Source: Liriodendron chinense
Lineage: Eukaryota; Streptophyta; Magnoliopsida; Magnoliales; Magnoliaceae
DNA: 64,000 bases
Assembly: GCA_003013855.2 (NCBI GenBank)
Contig: ML058577.1
Span: 1,860,001 to 1,924,000, forward strand
Reading direction: 5' to 3'
The number at the start of each line of letters is the position of its first letter. Position 1 is the first letter of the stretch. Both the position numbers and the translations under genes were made by a program. The notes beneath the pieces are model-generated. The model was given only the letters and a program-made list of their open reading frames with translations. It had not been told where the DNA came from and made no database searches. Positions 13,106-24,898 of the stretch are shown here, in pieces.

Positions 13106-13383
13106 AACCTTGGGATTTATGCAAGTGGGGCCCACGCCGTGCATATGTAGCGTGGCCCACCTTGATTTACGCACATGATCGCAACTTTCACACCGGGTAT
13201 CGCAATGGGGCGTGCCGCGTGGCGTTGGAATCGCAGTGCCTACACGGTCGTCGGGGTATAGGTCTTGGGTCAATGCGGTACTAAAATAGGGTCACGATCA
13301 AGGCTCGCTAATCTGGTCCATCCGAGACGTACCGGTACGGGAAACTAAACGTACGGAGGGCAATTCAGGGTACGGGTCTTACA

Positions 13384-14821
13384 ACTAATCTCCATCCTAA
13401 CTACTCAGGTAAAGATTCAGACCAAATATTTGTAAAAAAATCACAAACATTGTCACCATCCCTAGCACAGCACTTCAAGAGTCTCGAACTCCGCTCACTC
13501 AATTCACAGTCTGGGATGACAGATACGATCGCCTGCAAATTGGAATCTTGACCAAAACTAGCAACCAAACACCATCCTAATCACACCCATTCCCCAGAAG
13601 AACATCTTAAGATTACAACCTCCTTCATCCATTCCCATCAACAAAGAAACAGCATCCTGAGACGATGGACCTGATCGACCACGGGTCGGGATCTTGACCA
13701 ACACGCTGACCAAACATCCGCATTGAAAAGAAAATCTCCAAGGAAGCACAACCCTGCAAGCAATAAGCTCAAAGTTCTTTGCATCCCCACGAAAGAAAAA
13801 TTATTGAACTAAAAGAGAATGAGCCAAATCATGCATCCATCATCAAATATGCATTCACATGCATCCATCGCATCAATCATCATGTTTACCTGCTTTCAAA
13901 ATAAAGTCAGTTAGCCAAAGACCCCACAGGCATCCCCAGTGGAGGCATATGCAAGCCAGATTTCCTTTTCAAAAAAGATAAAAATATTATATATTCCTAT
14001 TTGTAAATAAAAACCCCACGGAGTATCACTCCCTAGAGTGGATATCTTTTCAAAAATTCAAAAATATTTTTCCAATAGAGCGTTCGGCCTCCAAAACACT
14101 AAGAGATCTTCCATATCTCCGGGTAGGAACCGACGCAAAAATCAAATAAGATCCGATGTCTCACGGTTTCCCCGGGGACACTCAAAGTACGATCGGCCTG
14201 AACTCTAATGTCAGGATGGTCGTACCAAATGCCAAGATACGAAAAGATGAAAGCCAAAAGGCTCGGTCAAAGAAACCATCTGAACAGTGGAAACGATGAA
14301 TTGTAACCTAAGTATCAAAACCAGAAGATTGGGTGGAAAAAAGTTCACCCACACACACCTAGGCATGAATGCCTGAAGCACCTTAACTGAGTCCAAGTCG
14401 GAGTAGTGGATTACCTGTAAGGCCGCGCAGACGTAGGGCAGCTAACCACTTTGACAGTTAAGCGAAACAAGTATTCCTGGAGTGATCCGGGAAAGCAACG
14501 AACAATTAATTACAGGGTCAGTAACCTCATAAGACTATAATGGACGCGGAGCCTCTACTGTACCTTTCTGATGTTAGTACTGATCGGGAACAGAAGGGCT
14601 GCAATTGGGTACCCAGGTTGCAGCTCATGCAGGGACAATCGCAATGTTTTCTCCAAACTCCCGCGGTATGTGCGAGTTATCAATTTCCAAACAATCAACT
14701 GACTCAAATACAAAGGCAAGCAAATATTTCAGACCACGATCTATGAATGACCGGGTCAGAAGTGGGGTATCCACTCGCTTTGACATTCGGTTGCACGCAA
14801 CTTCTGCTAAAGAGGGGCATC
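13384..14821 (+). mobile_element. Tat interior, copy 1 (3' end) with polypurine tract
   Basis: This segment is colinear with about 48955-50830 of the complete element, but it has only one copy of the about 450-bp terminal unit where that element has two. The purine-rich sequence AAAGAGGGGCATC directly precedes the LTR at 14822 and is the expected primer for plus-strand DNA synthesis. No coding capacity is seen. Confidence 0.8.
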
Positions 14822-16133
14822 TGTAGACACCCCACCTTCGGCTACAATGTTGGTAAAGATAGCTGAATGGATGGAGGTCCATAACCCCAAACCCCATGTC
14901 CAAACCTAGCCAAACTCACCCTTGAAAGCCCCAATCCATAACCCAGCTCAGGCCTGAACCCAGTCGACTCACCCCTAAACATCAACCTAAAAAATCCCCA
15001 TAAGAAAAACCAGTCAAAAAATCTCAAAAAAGTCAAACTTGGTGAGTTAACCTGCTAAGTCAAATCACTAAGTCAACTCACCGGGTCAGTCCAACCCCTA
15101 CACCCAGTCAACTCACCGTGTCAATCCATCTTTCAAACCCAGTCAACTCACCTGGTTCCGAGCTAAGGCTTCGGAGTAGCTCCGAACCTCGAACCTATAG
15201 CTTTTCTTCTCCAGCTTCGGAGGGGTCGTACGCTCCGAAGCTGGAGCAGCGTGTCCGTACGAGTGGCCCCTGGGTCCGTCCAAACATATTTACGAGGTGT
15301 GCCATCCTCCGCAGCTATAAAAAACCCCGACCCTTCTCATACACAGCATTCACTTCTCATCTTTCCAGCCCGAGAGCTTTGAGTCCATCTCCACCCCCCT
15401 TCAGTCCATTCCTCCACCAAGGAGAGCCCGAGTGAGAACAGCCTAGCCATGGTCCAGCCCAGCCTGACCCTGGTTCAAGTCTCCCAAGCTACCTAAGTCC
15501 CAATCTTAGCCGCTCGAAGCAAACCCTTACGACACCTCTGTCCATCCAACTACTCTTTTATTAGCATCATCTCATTTGCATCTAGCATAAGTGCAACATT
15601 TACTATTCTTCCAACCCCCATTACTTATCATCTCACTGCAAGTACTTTGATTAATCAAATACACAACATGCATCCCGCATTAAGCACCTGTCAGTTCGAG
15701 CGTATGCTCTGGGCTTGTTAATGAAAACCTGCCCATCAAAAACTCTTACTGTTTAGACTACATTCATGCATCATATCATTCATGAGAATGTACGAGGGTT
15801 AAATTAGATTTCAAGTATTAGTTCGATTATGTGAAGTAAAGACCGTACTTCGATATGGGCAGAATGGGTGCGTAACACCTTCTCACCCTGTAACCGTGAT
15901 CCCTTACCTTGAATCTGAGACCGTAGATCAAAAGGAGTCATTTTAAAGGAAAGAATCTTTAGATTCTCTTCTCTAATGTTTCTACGGGGTCTAGCCGACT
16001 GTAGATTCGAAGTAACTGGCTAGTGGTGACTTTGGTCTTATACAAACTCATTCAAACATATTCAGTTTAACAAGATAATCGAAAAAGGCCTCAAGAACGA
16101 GGCGAGCCAGTGGCACAATGGCGATTTGCGCGA
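14822..16133 (+). mobile_element. Tat LTR1, left part (continues at 26502-26555)
   Basis: It begins TGTAGACACCCC, as do LTR2 and LTR3, and follows a polypurine tract, so it acts as the 3' LTR of copy 1. A TATA box (TATAAAAA) is at 15316-15323. It differs from the other LTRs in having one copy, not two, of a 147-bp segment (about 15640-15780). It is interrupted at 16133 by the Athila element, and the last bases CGCGA (16129-16133) are that element's target duplication. Confidence 0.85.
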
Positions 16134-16392
16134 TGTTGAGTTCTTAATTGTGCATATTCTAACCCCAATTCATCACTCATTGTGTAAGGTTTGTATGGTT
16201 TGTAGGCTAATCCAATGCATGTTTTGTGACTACAGGACTAAGAGGGAATTCCACTCAATTGAAGACAAAAAAGGGTTCACTTGGGATCATTCTGATGAAG
16301 AACGTTTGAGGACCAAAGAAGAAAAGAAAGAAAGAAGTAAAGAAGAAAAGAAAGCAGAAGAAAGAAAGGATGAAAACAAGAAGAAAAGAGAG

Positions 16393-16656
16393 CTGACCGG
16401 TCGTGACCGGTCGGCCAAGGAAGCCAGACCGGTCAGTGACCGGTCAGCCATGCGTGTTTGGAGGTACTGAGGAAGGCCGACCGGTCATGACCGGTCGGAT
16501 AGGATTGCTGGAATGTCAATGAACAAGGCCGACCGGTCATGACCGGTCGGCCATGGCTGCTGTAACATAAGAAGAAACGCCCGATCGGTCTTGACCGGTC
16601 GGGCATGCTTGCTGGAGTGATTGTTTATTGAGGCCGACCGGTCATGACCGGTCGGT
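16393..16656. repeat. GACCGGTC dyad array, Athila 5' LTR
   Basis: Six units occur at spacings of about 40-60 bp. The typical core is GACCGGTCATGACCGGTC, usually extended by CC and GG at the ends into a perfect palindrome. Spacers between units are unrelated to each other. The array ends about 105 bp upstream of the TATA box, the position expected of an enhancer or protein-binding array. Confidence 0.9.
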
Positions 16657-16760
16657 TGTGCGAAAGAAGTTAGAAATTTCTAATTTCATCCCGATTTTCT
16701 CTGCGCTGCGTAAGTGTTACGCAAGTTCTCGATTCTTCTGAAGTTGTGGAGCTTCCAGAC

Positions 16761-16768
16761 TATAAAAG
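16761..16768 (+). promoter_or_regulatory. TATA box of Athila 5' LTR
   Basis: TATAAAAG lies in the middle of the LTR and is followed by a GC-balanced stretch with CCTAGG direct repeats. The matching site in the 3' LTR is 25525-25532. It is likely the promoter for the genomic transcript. Confidence 0.75.
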
Positions 16769-17743
16769 GACACCTAGGGATCGTTCCTAGGGCATCCTAG
16801 AAGGGTTCAAGCGAGGTTGGAGGCTGTGGAAGTGAAGATTAGAGTTTCACAACTCCTTTTGGTTTGCTTTGCTGTTTTCATGCTTTTTGTAGTTGTTTCA
16901 TGTTTCCTTGGATCATGAGCAGCTAAACCTCTTAGCTAGGGCTAAGAGGTGAAGCTTGTAGTGAATCCAAGATGTTTTAATTCGTAGTTAAGTGGTTTTA
17001 GTTTGGAATTCATGATTATGAACTAAGGTTTGAAGTTTATACAAGTTTTTAAGTAATTTTTCTTAGTCTTGTGATGACTCATGGATGTTTGGATGAATTA
17101 CTTATCTTCTTAATTCGTTTGCAACGGTCTAGACCTGTATGATCCGAGGAATCGGAGTGCGCTCTAGTACTAAGCTCTTCATAAAGGGACTTCAGGCCAA
17201 AGTTCTATTTTAGTTGATTTTCTGGAATATGTAAGGACTGTGATGGTGATTTGATTCTAGTTCAAATCCTAATCTAACCTTGTCTTGTGAGAGGACTTGG
17301 GGATGGTTATGATGGAGAACTGGATCTATAGGAAAGGGGAATGACCTATGCAATTGAGCATGCTCAGCTCGGCCTAGATTGAGTGAATCTTATGCATAGA
17401 ACTTACATATTACAGACTGTTTGGTTTAACAGTTCTATCATCCGACTAGACAGACAGGAATGTCAATTCTAGTTGAGAAAATAAGAAACCACAGCGGATT
17501 GAACATCAAGGATTGCTACAAGTGGATCCTTGAAACCCTAGTACCCTCTTATAATTAATTAATCTCGATTTAATTCAGCTTTTGTTACTCACATCAACTT
17601 TATACAACCATCTGATTAGTAGACTTCAATAGACACTTGTGGATGAATTTGTGAGATCCTACATAGTCCCTGTGGATCGACCTCGGTCTTACCGAGTTTA
17701 TTACTACATCGCAACCCTACACTTGGGGAAGCGAACAAGTTTT

Positions 17744-17761
17744 TGGCGCCGTTGCCGGGGA
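17744..17761 (+). promoter_or_regulatory. Primer-binding site, tRNA-Asp type
   Basis: TGGCGCCGTTGCCGGGGA starts six bases after the LTR end. It is complementary to the 3' end of plant tRNA-Asp including its CCA, the primer known for Athila-type elements. It would prime minus-strand DNA synthesis. Confidence 0.9.
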
Positions 17762-18309
17762 CTTTTGACGGTTTTCACAAATTTCTGAAATTAGTATCTA
17801 TTTAGGATTTTTTTTTAGATTTTTAGACTAACTTAGTTTATTTATTTGATTTTTCTTTTCAGGGATTTTTAGGAAGCCGAAGAAGAGTCAAGGATTTCAA
17901 GTGCAATTCAGGTGCTATCCTTCTAAAACCTTACTCTTCTCTTTCTCCTAGTCATTCTTATTTTATTCATCTCTTGTAGAGTGGGTGGAGACTCCTTTTG
18001 GATCTCTGAAAGGTCGGCCTTTTTGCCACCTGGATTCCTATTGGTCGGCTCTGCCGTCTTGGATCACCTTGTGCTCAGGGATTTCTTTTCTCATCTCTAC
18101 TCCTCTTTCTCCTTTTTCTGCACTTTTTCTCAAAAGATTCAAAGAGTGGGTGGGGTGTTCTCTGAACCCCTATTGACCAGGAGAAATCGGTCTCTATCTT
18201 TGTTTCTGGCCTAGCCATTGCAAGACACCTTGTGCTTCGGTCTTAGAGAAGAGTAAAGAAAAAGAAGGAAGAATTCTTTTTCCTTTTTGTTTCTTATTTT
18301 TGACTTTGC
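17762..18309 (+). other. Athila 5' leader
   Basis: This is the non-coding leader between the primer site and gag. It is T-rich and contains several short upstream open frames with no family resemblance. No splice site or packaging signal could be assigned by eye. Confidence 0.6.
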
Positions 18310-21300
18310 ATGCCACATTGGGCTCGGGATTCCAATAACCGACTCATAAGTGAAGGGGGGATAGTAGAAGGCATTGATAGAGAGCCACGTGTTAGGAGAC
18401 ATCTAGATTCTCCAATTTTATCTGAAAGTATGGCTGCAAATCAACCTAACCCGGTTCAAAATCAAACTGAAACAGGGGAGAATGTGGTTGAGAATGTTCC
18501 CCGACCTAGGACTTTACCTGATTTCTTGCAACCTGCAAGAACGAGCACTCCCTCATGCATAGTATTTCCACCAAATACAGGGAATGTGGATTTGAAACCG
18601 GGAGTGATCAATCTTCTCCCTAAATTCCATGGTTTAGACAGTGAAAGTGCCTATCAACACCTTAGGGAGTTTGATGAGGTAATCACCACCATGCACTTTG
18701 CAAATGTGACTGAAGATGTAGTAAGACTTAAATTCTTCCCTTTCACTCTTAAGGATAAAGCCAAGGGTTGGCTTTATGCATTGAGGCCAAGATCAATTGG
18801 GTCATGGAATGATATGCACAGAGAATTTATAAAAAAATTCTTCCCTACTCACAAAACGAACATGCTTAAGCGCCTTATCATGAACTTTGCCCAAAAGGAG
18901 GATGAAACCTTTTCCCAATGTTGGGAGAGATTCAAGGACCTATTAAACGCATGCCCACATCATGGCTATGAAAATTGGCGGATTATAAGTTTTTTCTATG
19001 AAGGACTGATTCCATCCATGTGCCAATTTATAGAGATGATGTGTAATGGGGAGTTCATGAATAAGGAAGCTGATGAAGCATGGGATTATCTGGAAGAATT
19101 GGCTGAAAGTGCACAATCTTGGGACACATCTAAACCAACAAATTCCAAGATTGGCCAACAAAAGGAAAAGGGAGGAATGTATGTCTTATCAGAAGAAGAT
19201 AGCATAAGTGCACGGTTGGCTAGCCTTACAAGAAAGGTCGAAGCCATGGAATTAAGGAAAGGAGAAACAATCAACTCCACTGAGGTTGAAACTGTTTGTG
19301 GAATTTGTGCTGGAAATCAACATGCTACACCAGATTGTCCCACAATTTCAGCAGTCCAAAACATCTTACAAGAACAAACAAATGCCATAAACAGTTATCA
19401 ACAGCAATATGGTGCTCCAAACTCAAACACGTATAATCCTAATTGGAAGAACCATCCCAACTTCAGTTGGAGGAATGGACCCACTGCAAGTGCAAACAAC
19501 ACTCCAAAAGTATCACTAGAAGAGATGTTGGGTGCACTCGTATCGGTCCAGAATGAGTATAACAAGACAAATTCTCTAAAAATAGATGGGTTCATGCAAG
19601 AGCAATTGAAATTCAATCAAAATTCAAACCAAGCCATTAATGAATTGAAAACATCTCTGGCTAGAGTTGAAGCTCACCTGAGTGGTAGAGAGAAGGGCAC
19701 ACTTCCTGCTCAAAATCTTCCTAACCCAAGGACCCAGTATGAGATACAAGATGCAAGCTCATCCTCCCACCATACGGAACATGTCCAAGCTATCACCACC
19801 TTGAGAAGTGGGAAAGAAATTGACAAATCTAATCCGGTGAAGGCCCCAAAGCCTAAGGATCCGGAAATTCCCAAAGAGAATGATAGTCCAAACAATATTC
19901 CACAAGAGAAAGAACCGGAAAGCCAATACAAGCCGGTTGCCCCATTTCCACAAAGGTTGATTTCACCAAAACCTTTAGATAAAAATCTGGAGATTCTGGA
20001 AATTTTCAAGCAGGTAAAGATTAACATCCCGCTGTTGGATGCAATAAAACAAATACCATCTTATGCTAAATTTTTAAAGGAATTGTGTACAATCAAAAGG
20101 AAACATAACGTTCACAATAAAGTGCTTTTGGCTGAGAATTTGAGCGCCATCATCAAACAAGAGGTGCCCCAAAAATACAAGGATCCAGGTAGTCCAACCA
20201 TCTCATGCATCATAGGAGACTACCAGATTAAACAAGCCCTACTCGACTTGGGGGCAAGTGTGAACCTCATTCCATACTCGGTCTACGAACAACTTGGGTT
20301 AGGTGAATTGAAACCCACCAAAACCACACTCCAACTTGCTGATAGATCCATCCGGATACCGAGAGGAATGGTAGAGGATGTTCTAGTCCAAGTTGATAAA
20401 TTCTACTACCCAGTAGATTTTATTGTCTTGGACACACATCCCGTGATAGGCACCGGTACTCAAATTCCCGTCATACTTGGACGACCGTTTCTAGCTACTT
20501 CAAACGCCATTATCAATTGTAGAAACGGACTTGTACAAATGTCCTTTGGAAATATGACCCTTGAGCTTAACATATTTGAGTTATGCAAACAACCGCGGGA
20601 AGTTAATGATGATGTCCACGAATTAAACATGATCGAATCATTCATGGAGGATACAGTCCCCTTATCACTATTTTCCAACCCTTTGGAGGCATGTATGGCC
20701 CACTCTCATGAGACAAATGATTACACAATACAAGAGAGGGATGCCATTCTAGATATGATGCTGGTGCTTGAGAATAAAAGATGGAGGGCCCCAATTGAAC
20801 CTTTGCCTGTAAATGAGAACAAGGCCCTCCCATCCAACATCAAGGCACCAAAACTCGACCTAAAACCATTGCCAAGTGAGCTAAAGTATGTTTATTTAGG
20901 TCGAGATGAGACATATCCAGTGGTGATTTCTTCCCACTTGGATGAGGAACAAGAGAGTAGGCTAATAGCTACTCTATTAGAGCACAAGAGTGCCATTGGA
21001 TGGACAATTGCGGATCTCAAAGGCATAGACCCACTGATTTGTACTCACCGCATACACCTTGAGGAAAATGCGAAGACATCCCGGCAACCACAAAGACGAC
21101 TAAATCCAAACATGAAGGATGTGGTTAAGGCCGAGGTGGTGAAACTATTGGATGTAGGTATCATTTACCCAATATCCGATAGCCAATGGGTGAGCCCAAC
21201 TCAAGTGGTGCCTAAGAAATCCGGAATAACCATCGTAGCCAATGCCAATAATGAACTCGTACCAACTAGAGTCACTACCGGTTGGAGAATGTGCATTGAC

Positions 21301-23757
21301 TACAGGAAGCTAAACACTGTCACGAGGAAAGACCACTTCCCCCTACCGTTTGTTGATCAGATTTTAGAACGGTTGGCGGGTCATTCCCACTTTTGCTTCC
21401 TTGATGGCTATTCAGGGTACAACCAAATAGAAATTGCCCGTGAAGACCAAGAAAAGACTACATTCACATGTCCATTCGGCACTTTCGCCTATCGACGGAT
21501 GCCGTTTGGACTATGTAATGCCCCTGCCACCTTTCAGCGTTGTATGATGAGCATCTTTTCTGACATGGTGGGGACCATTCTCGAAGTCTTCATGGATGAT
21601 TTTTCCGTATTCGGTTGTAGCTTTGATGAGTGCCTTGAGCACTTGAAATCTGTGCTAAAAAGATGTGAAGAGAAGAACCTTGTGCTCAATTGGGAAAAGT
21701 GTCACTTCATGGTTCAAAAGGGAATTGTACTTGGTCACATCATTTCACAAAATGGAATTGAGGTGGACAAGGCGAAAATTGATCTTATCTCTAACCTTCC
21801 ACCACCCAAAAGCATACGAGATATACGATCCTTTTTAGGACACGCAGGATTTTACAGAAGGTTCATAAAGGATTTCAGTTCACTCTCTCGTCCTTTATGT
21901 AACCTACTTCAAAAGGAAAATTCATTCGAGTGGAATGAAGAATGTCAAAAGGCCTTTACCACCCTTAAAGGTATGTTGACATGTGCCCCAATAATGCAAC
22001 CACCTGATTGGAGCCTTCCTTTTGAGATTATGTGCGATGCTAGCGACTATGCTATTGGGGCCGTGTTAGGTCAAAGAAAAGATAAAAAGCCATGTGTCAT
22101 CTACTATGCAAGTAGAACCCTAAATTCAGCCCAGGCAAACTACACCACTACTGAAAAGGAACTTTTAGCTGTAGTTTTTGCCTTGGAGAAGTTTAGATCC
22201 TACTTGATTGGATCCAAGATCATTGTATTCACTGACCATGCCGCACTTAAGTATCTTCTCTCTAAAAAGGATGCTAAACCACGGTTGTTAAGATGGATCC
22301 TTCTACTCCAGGAATTCAACATAGAAATACGTGATAAGAAAGGAGTAGAGAATGTAGTAGCTGACCACCTCTCCCGACTTGTCCTCACTGATTCCCCTGA
22401 AACGACTGCAATCAATGACATGTTCCCTGATGAACAACTCTTTGCTGTTTCCCAATTACCATGGTATGCGGACATTGCTAACTATCTTGCTACAGGTACA
22501 ATTCCTACATATTGGAAAAAGCAAGATAAGGATAGATTCTTCTCGGAGGTGCGGAAATTCCTATGGGACGACCCATACTTATTCAAGTATTGTCCCGATC
22601 AAATCATAAGGAGATGTGTCCCAGATGATGAGCAACAAAGCATCATCTCCTTCTGTCATTCTCAAGCATGTGGTGGCCATTTTTCGGCTAAAAAGACCAC
22701 AGCGAAAATTCTGCAATGTGGGTTTTATTGGCCCACTATGTTCAAAGACACACATGAGCTTTGCAAAGCATGTGAACCTTGTCAGAAATTAGGGGGCATC
22801 TCCCGTAGAAACATGATGCCACTCAATCCCATCTTAATTATCGAAATTTTTTATTGTTGGGGCATCGATTTCATGGGCCAATTCCCATCTTCTTTTGGAA
22901 ACCTATACATCTTGCTTGCCGTCGACTATGTTTCCAAATAGGTCGAGGCTATCCCTTGCCGGAATAATGACCATAAAACGGTCATTAGATTTTTAAAAGA
23001 AAATATTCTTTCCCGGTTTGGAACGCCTCGAGTCATCATAAGTGATGGAGGGTCTCATTTTTGCAATCGCCCTTTTGAAGCCCTAATGAAGAAATATGGC
23101 GTAACACACAAAGTGAGCACTCCCTATCACCCACAAACTAGTGGACAAGCTGAGATATCCAATAGGAAAATTAAACACATTTTAGAGATAACGGTGAACC
23201 CCGATCGCAAGGATTGGTCACTTCGGCTTACCGATGCGCTTTGGGCTTATCGTACAGCTTTCAAAACTCCTATTGGAATGTCCCCCTATAGACTTGTCTA
23301 TGGGAAGGCTTGTCACTTGCCTGTGGAGTTGGAACATAAGGCGTATTGGGCTATTAAGACAATGAATTTCAATTCTGACAAGGCAAGCTCGCTACGCAAA
23401 CTTCAATTAAATGAACTTGCAGAAATTCGGAATGAAGCTTATGAGAATGCGAGAATTTACAAGGACAAGATGAAGATATTCCATGATAAGAATATTCTTC
23501 GCAAGACATTCATGATCAATCAAAAAGTCCTCATGTATAATTCTCGCTTACATCTATTTTCGGGAAAATTGAGATCTCGATGGACCAGTCCCTACATTGT
23601 GCAAACTGTCTATCCGTATGGGACTGTCGAGCTATTGAATCCAAGGAACGGCAATATTTTTAAGGCAAATGGGCAGCGATTAAAGCCGTTCTTTGAAAAT
23701 TTTCCTTCAGAAGGTATGTCCATACCCCTGAATGATCCTGTGTATCAGGATGATTGA
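18310..23757 (+). pseudogene. Athila gag-pol polyprotein, one in-frame stop
   Basis: The frame reads 1,543 codons, meets TAG at 22939-22941, and continues in the same frame to 23757. Domains in order: retrotransposon gag (about residues 110-260), a CX2CX4HX4C zinc knuckle (from about residue 330), protease with D-L-G-A-S (D at about 646), reverse transcriptase with the catalytic F-M-D-D box (about 1094-1097), RNase H (from about 1238), and integrase with an HHCC finger (about 1445-1495) and a D-D-E core. The first catalytic D (about 1520) lies before the stop, and the second D and the E after it. The stop falls where relatives have tryptophan (DYVSKW), so TGG to TAG is likely. The start could be 18310 or the later ATG near 18430. 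A read-through product would be full length; otherwise the integrase is truncated. Confidence 0.93.
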
Positions 23758-24898
23758 TCTCCTAGTCTGATGGAGGTATAGAGTAGTTAGGATTAGGATT
23801 TTGCTGCTTTTGTTTTCGTTTTCATAGGTTTGTTAGAAGGAGGAAGATTTCCAATGTTCACTCTCTCAGGTAATATCATTCCTCACTCCCTGTTATTTTC
23901 AAATTACTCTCATGTTTTACTCATTGCGCATCTTTTACATTGAGGACAATGCAAGATTTGGTTGGGGAGTGTAGGACCGCTTGGATGAATCCAGCACTTT
24001 GCAACATCTCAAGCAATTATGTGGAAATTTTTCGATTTTTTTTTTCAAAAATTCGAAACTCTTTTGGAAAACATTGGTTCCATGCATTCCAGATGATATG
24101 AGCATAAGAAGAAGAGATATGAAGTGAATAGAGCTGGATGTCTGGAATCTCTCATTGCATAATGGTTTTATATGTGAACTCCCCTATTTTTGTGATTGAT
24201 AGAAAATCTGAACACTTTTACACCTAGTTCACATTACACGATTTTCATGAGTTGAAGGGATTATGTGATTTATGGATTAGCTAGACTTTGAATTAAGGTA
24301 TTGAGAAATCAGGCCGGGGTACTTTGTCCATCCTTGTCCATGGGAAAATAATGAAAGATATGGATTTTTAAAAATCCTATCTAATTTAAAAAGAAAAAGG
24401 AAAAGGAAGGATGAAATTGGGAATGTGGAAAAACGGTGGAAAATTCCGATTAGGGATACCTACTACCAACCGGGGGATGGTCTACCTGTAACCAAAGCCG
24501 GAATTGGGACGTAGTGTGAAAGTCGTCGGAAGGACGGTAAGGCAAATTCCTGTCATTGGCTTGAGGTGGCTCTATGTACCTTGAAGTTCTATAGTCTAGT
24601 TGATCTATGAAGAAGATAAACCCATAAACTCGTGAGATGAATTTTCACTACCCACACTAGGTTGAATTTGTTCAAGTTCTTCTATTTATCAACCAATCAG
24701 CGGGAATTTCATATGAATGCTTATTATGTTTTGAGTATTTACGGTTCCAACCTCTGACGCTTAATCTTTCTGAATCTTACACTTATGAACCTTGGAATGT
24801 ATAGAAGGATGGTTTCTGAAAGAGAGTTGAGCTTTGAAGAATGAGAATAGTTTCACGCATGCTTTGCTCGGGACTAGCAAAATGCTGGTTGGGGGGTG
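23758..24898 (+). other. Athila 3' untranslated region with two polypurine tracts
   Basis: No gene is seen, so the envelope-like frame of some Athila elements is missing. Two similar blocks stand out: TTGAGGACAATGCAA followed by TTGGTTGGGGAGTG (about 23939-23975), and CTCGGGACTAGCAAAATG followed by GGTTGGGGGGTG (about 24867-24898). The second touches the 3' LTR and is the expected plus-strand primer. The first may be an internal primer or a remnant. Confidence 0.7.

Larger units (their letters stand above)
7302..13383 (+). mobile_element. 6.1-kb TG...CA insertion, LTR-type, non-coding
   Basis: It begins TGTCACGCCCC and ends GGGTCTTACA, with 5-bp duplications ACTAA at 7297-7301 and 13384-13388. 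The flanks join neatly onto the homologous Tat sequence near 48935-48955. I see no gag or pol coding sequence and no second copy of the terminal sequence inside, so it is either a very long solo LTR or a non-autonomous element, probably enlarged by later insertions. It contains short tandem repeats (7821-7935), GGTGGGCCC-type repeats (10310-12620), CT-rich sequence and a run of 35 C (12892-12926). Confidence 0.65.
16134..17737 (+). repeat. Athila 5' LTR
   Basis: It begins TGTTGAGTTC and ends GAAGCGAACA. In order it holds six palindromic units based on GACCGGTC (16393-16656), a TATA box (TATAAAAG, 16761-16768), and near the end a small hairpin CTCGGT-CTT-ACCGAG (about 17686-17700). An apparent lysine/glutamate-rich open frame at 16126-16470 spans the LTR boundary and the palindromes and is not a gene. 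Confidence 0.95.

Noticed and set aside
12644..13160. Minus-strand frames with long glycine runs
   Set aside because: They are created by the run of 35 C and surrounding microsatellites. No domain is seen and no matching frame exists elsewhere.
16126..16470. Lysine/glutamate-rich 114-codon frame at the start of the Athila 5' LTR, repeated at 24983-25234
   Set aside because: It starts outside the LTR border, runs through the dyads and lies upstream of the TATA box, so it is compositional.
16393..16656. CRISPR-like regular repeat array
   Set aside because: The repeats are palindromes with irregular spacers inside a plant LTR, with no cas genes.
23758..24898. Possible envelope-like gene of an Athila element
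   Set aside because: The interval is only 1.1 kb and has no open frame longer than about 80 codons and no membrane-protein pattern.
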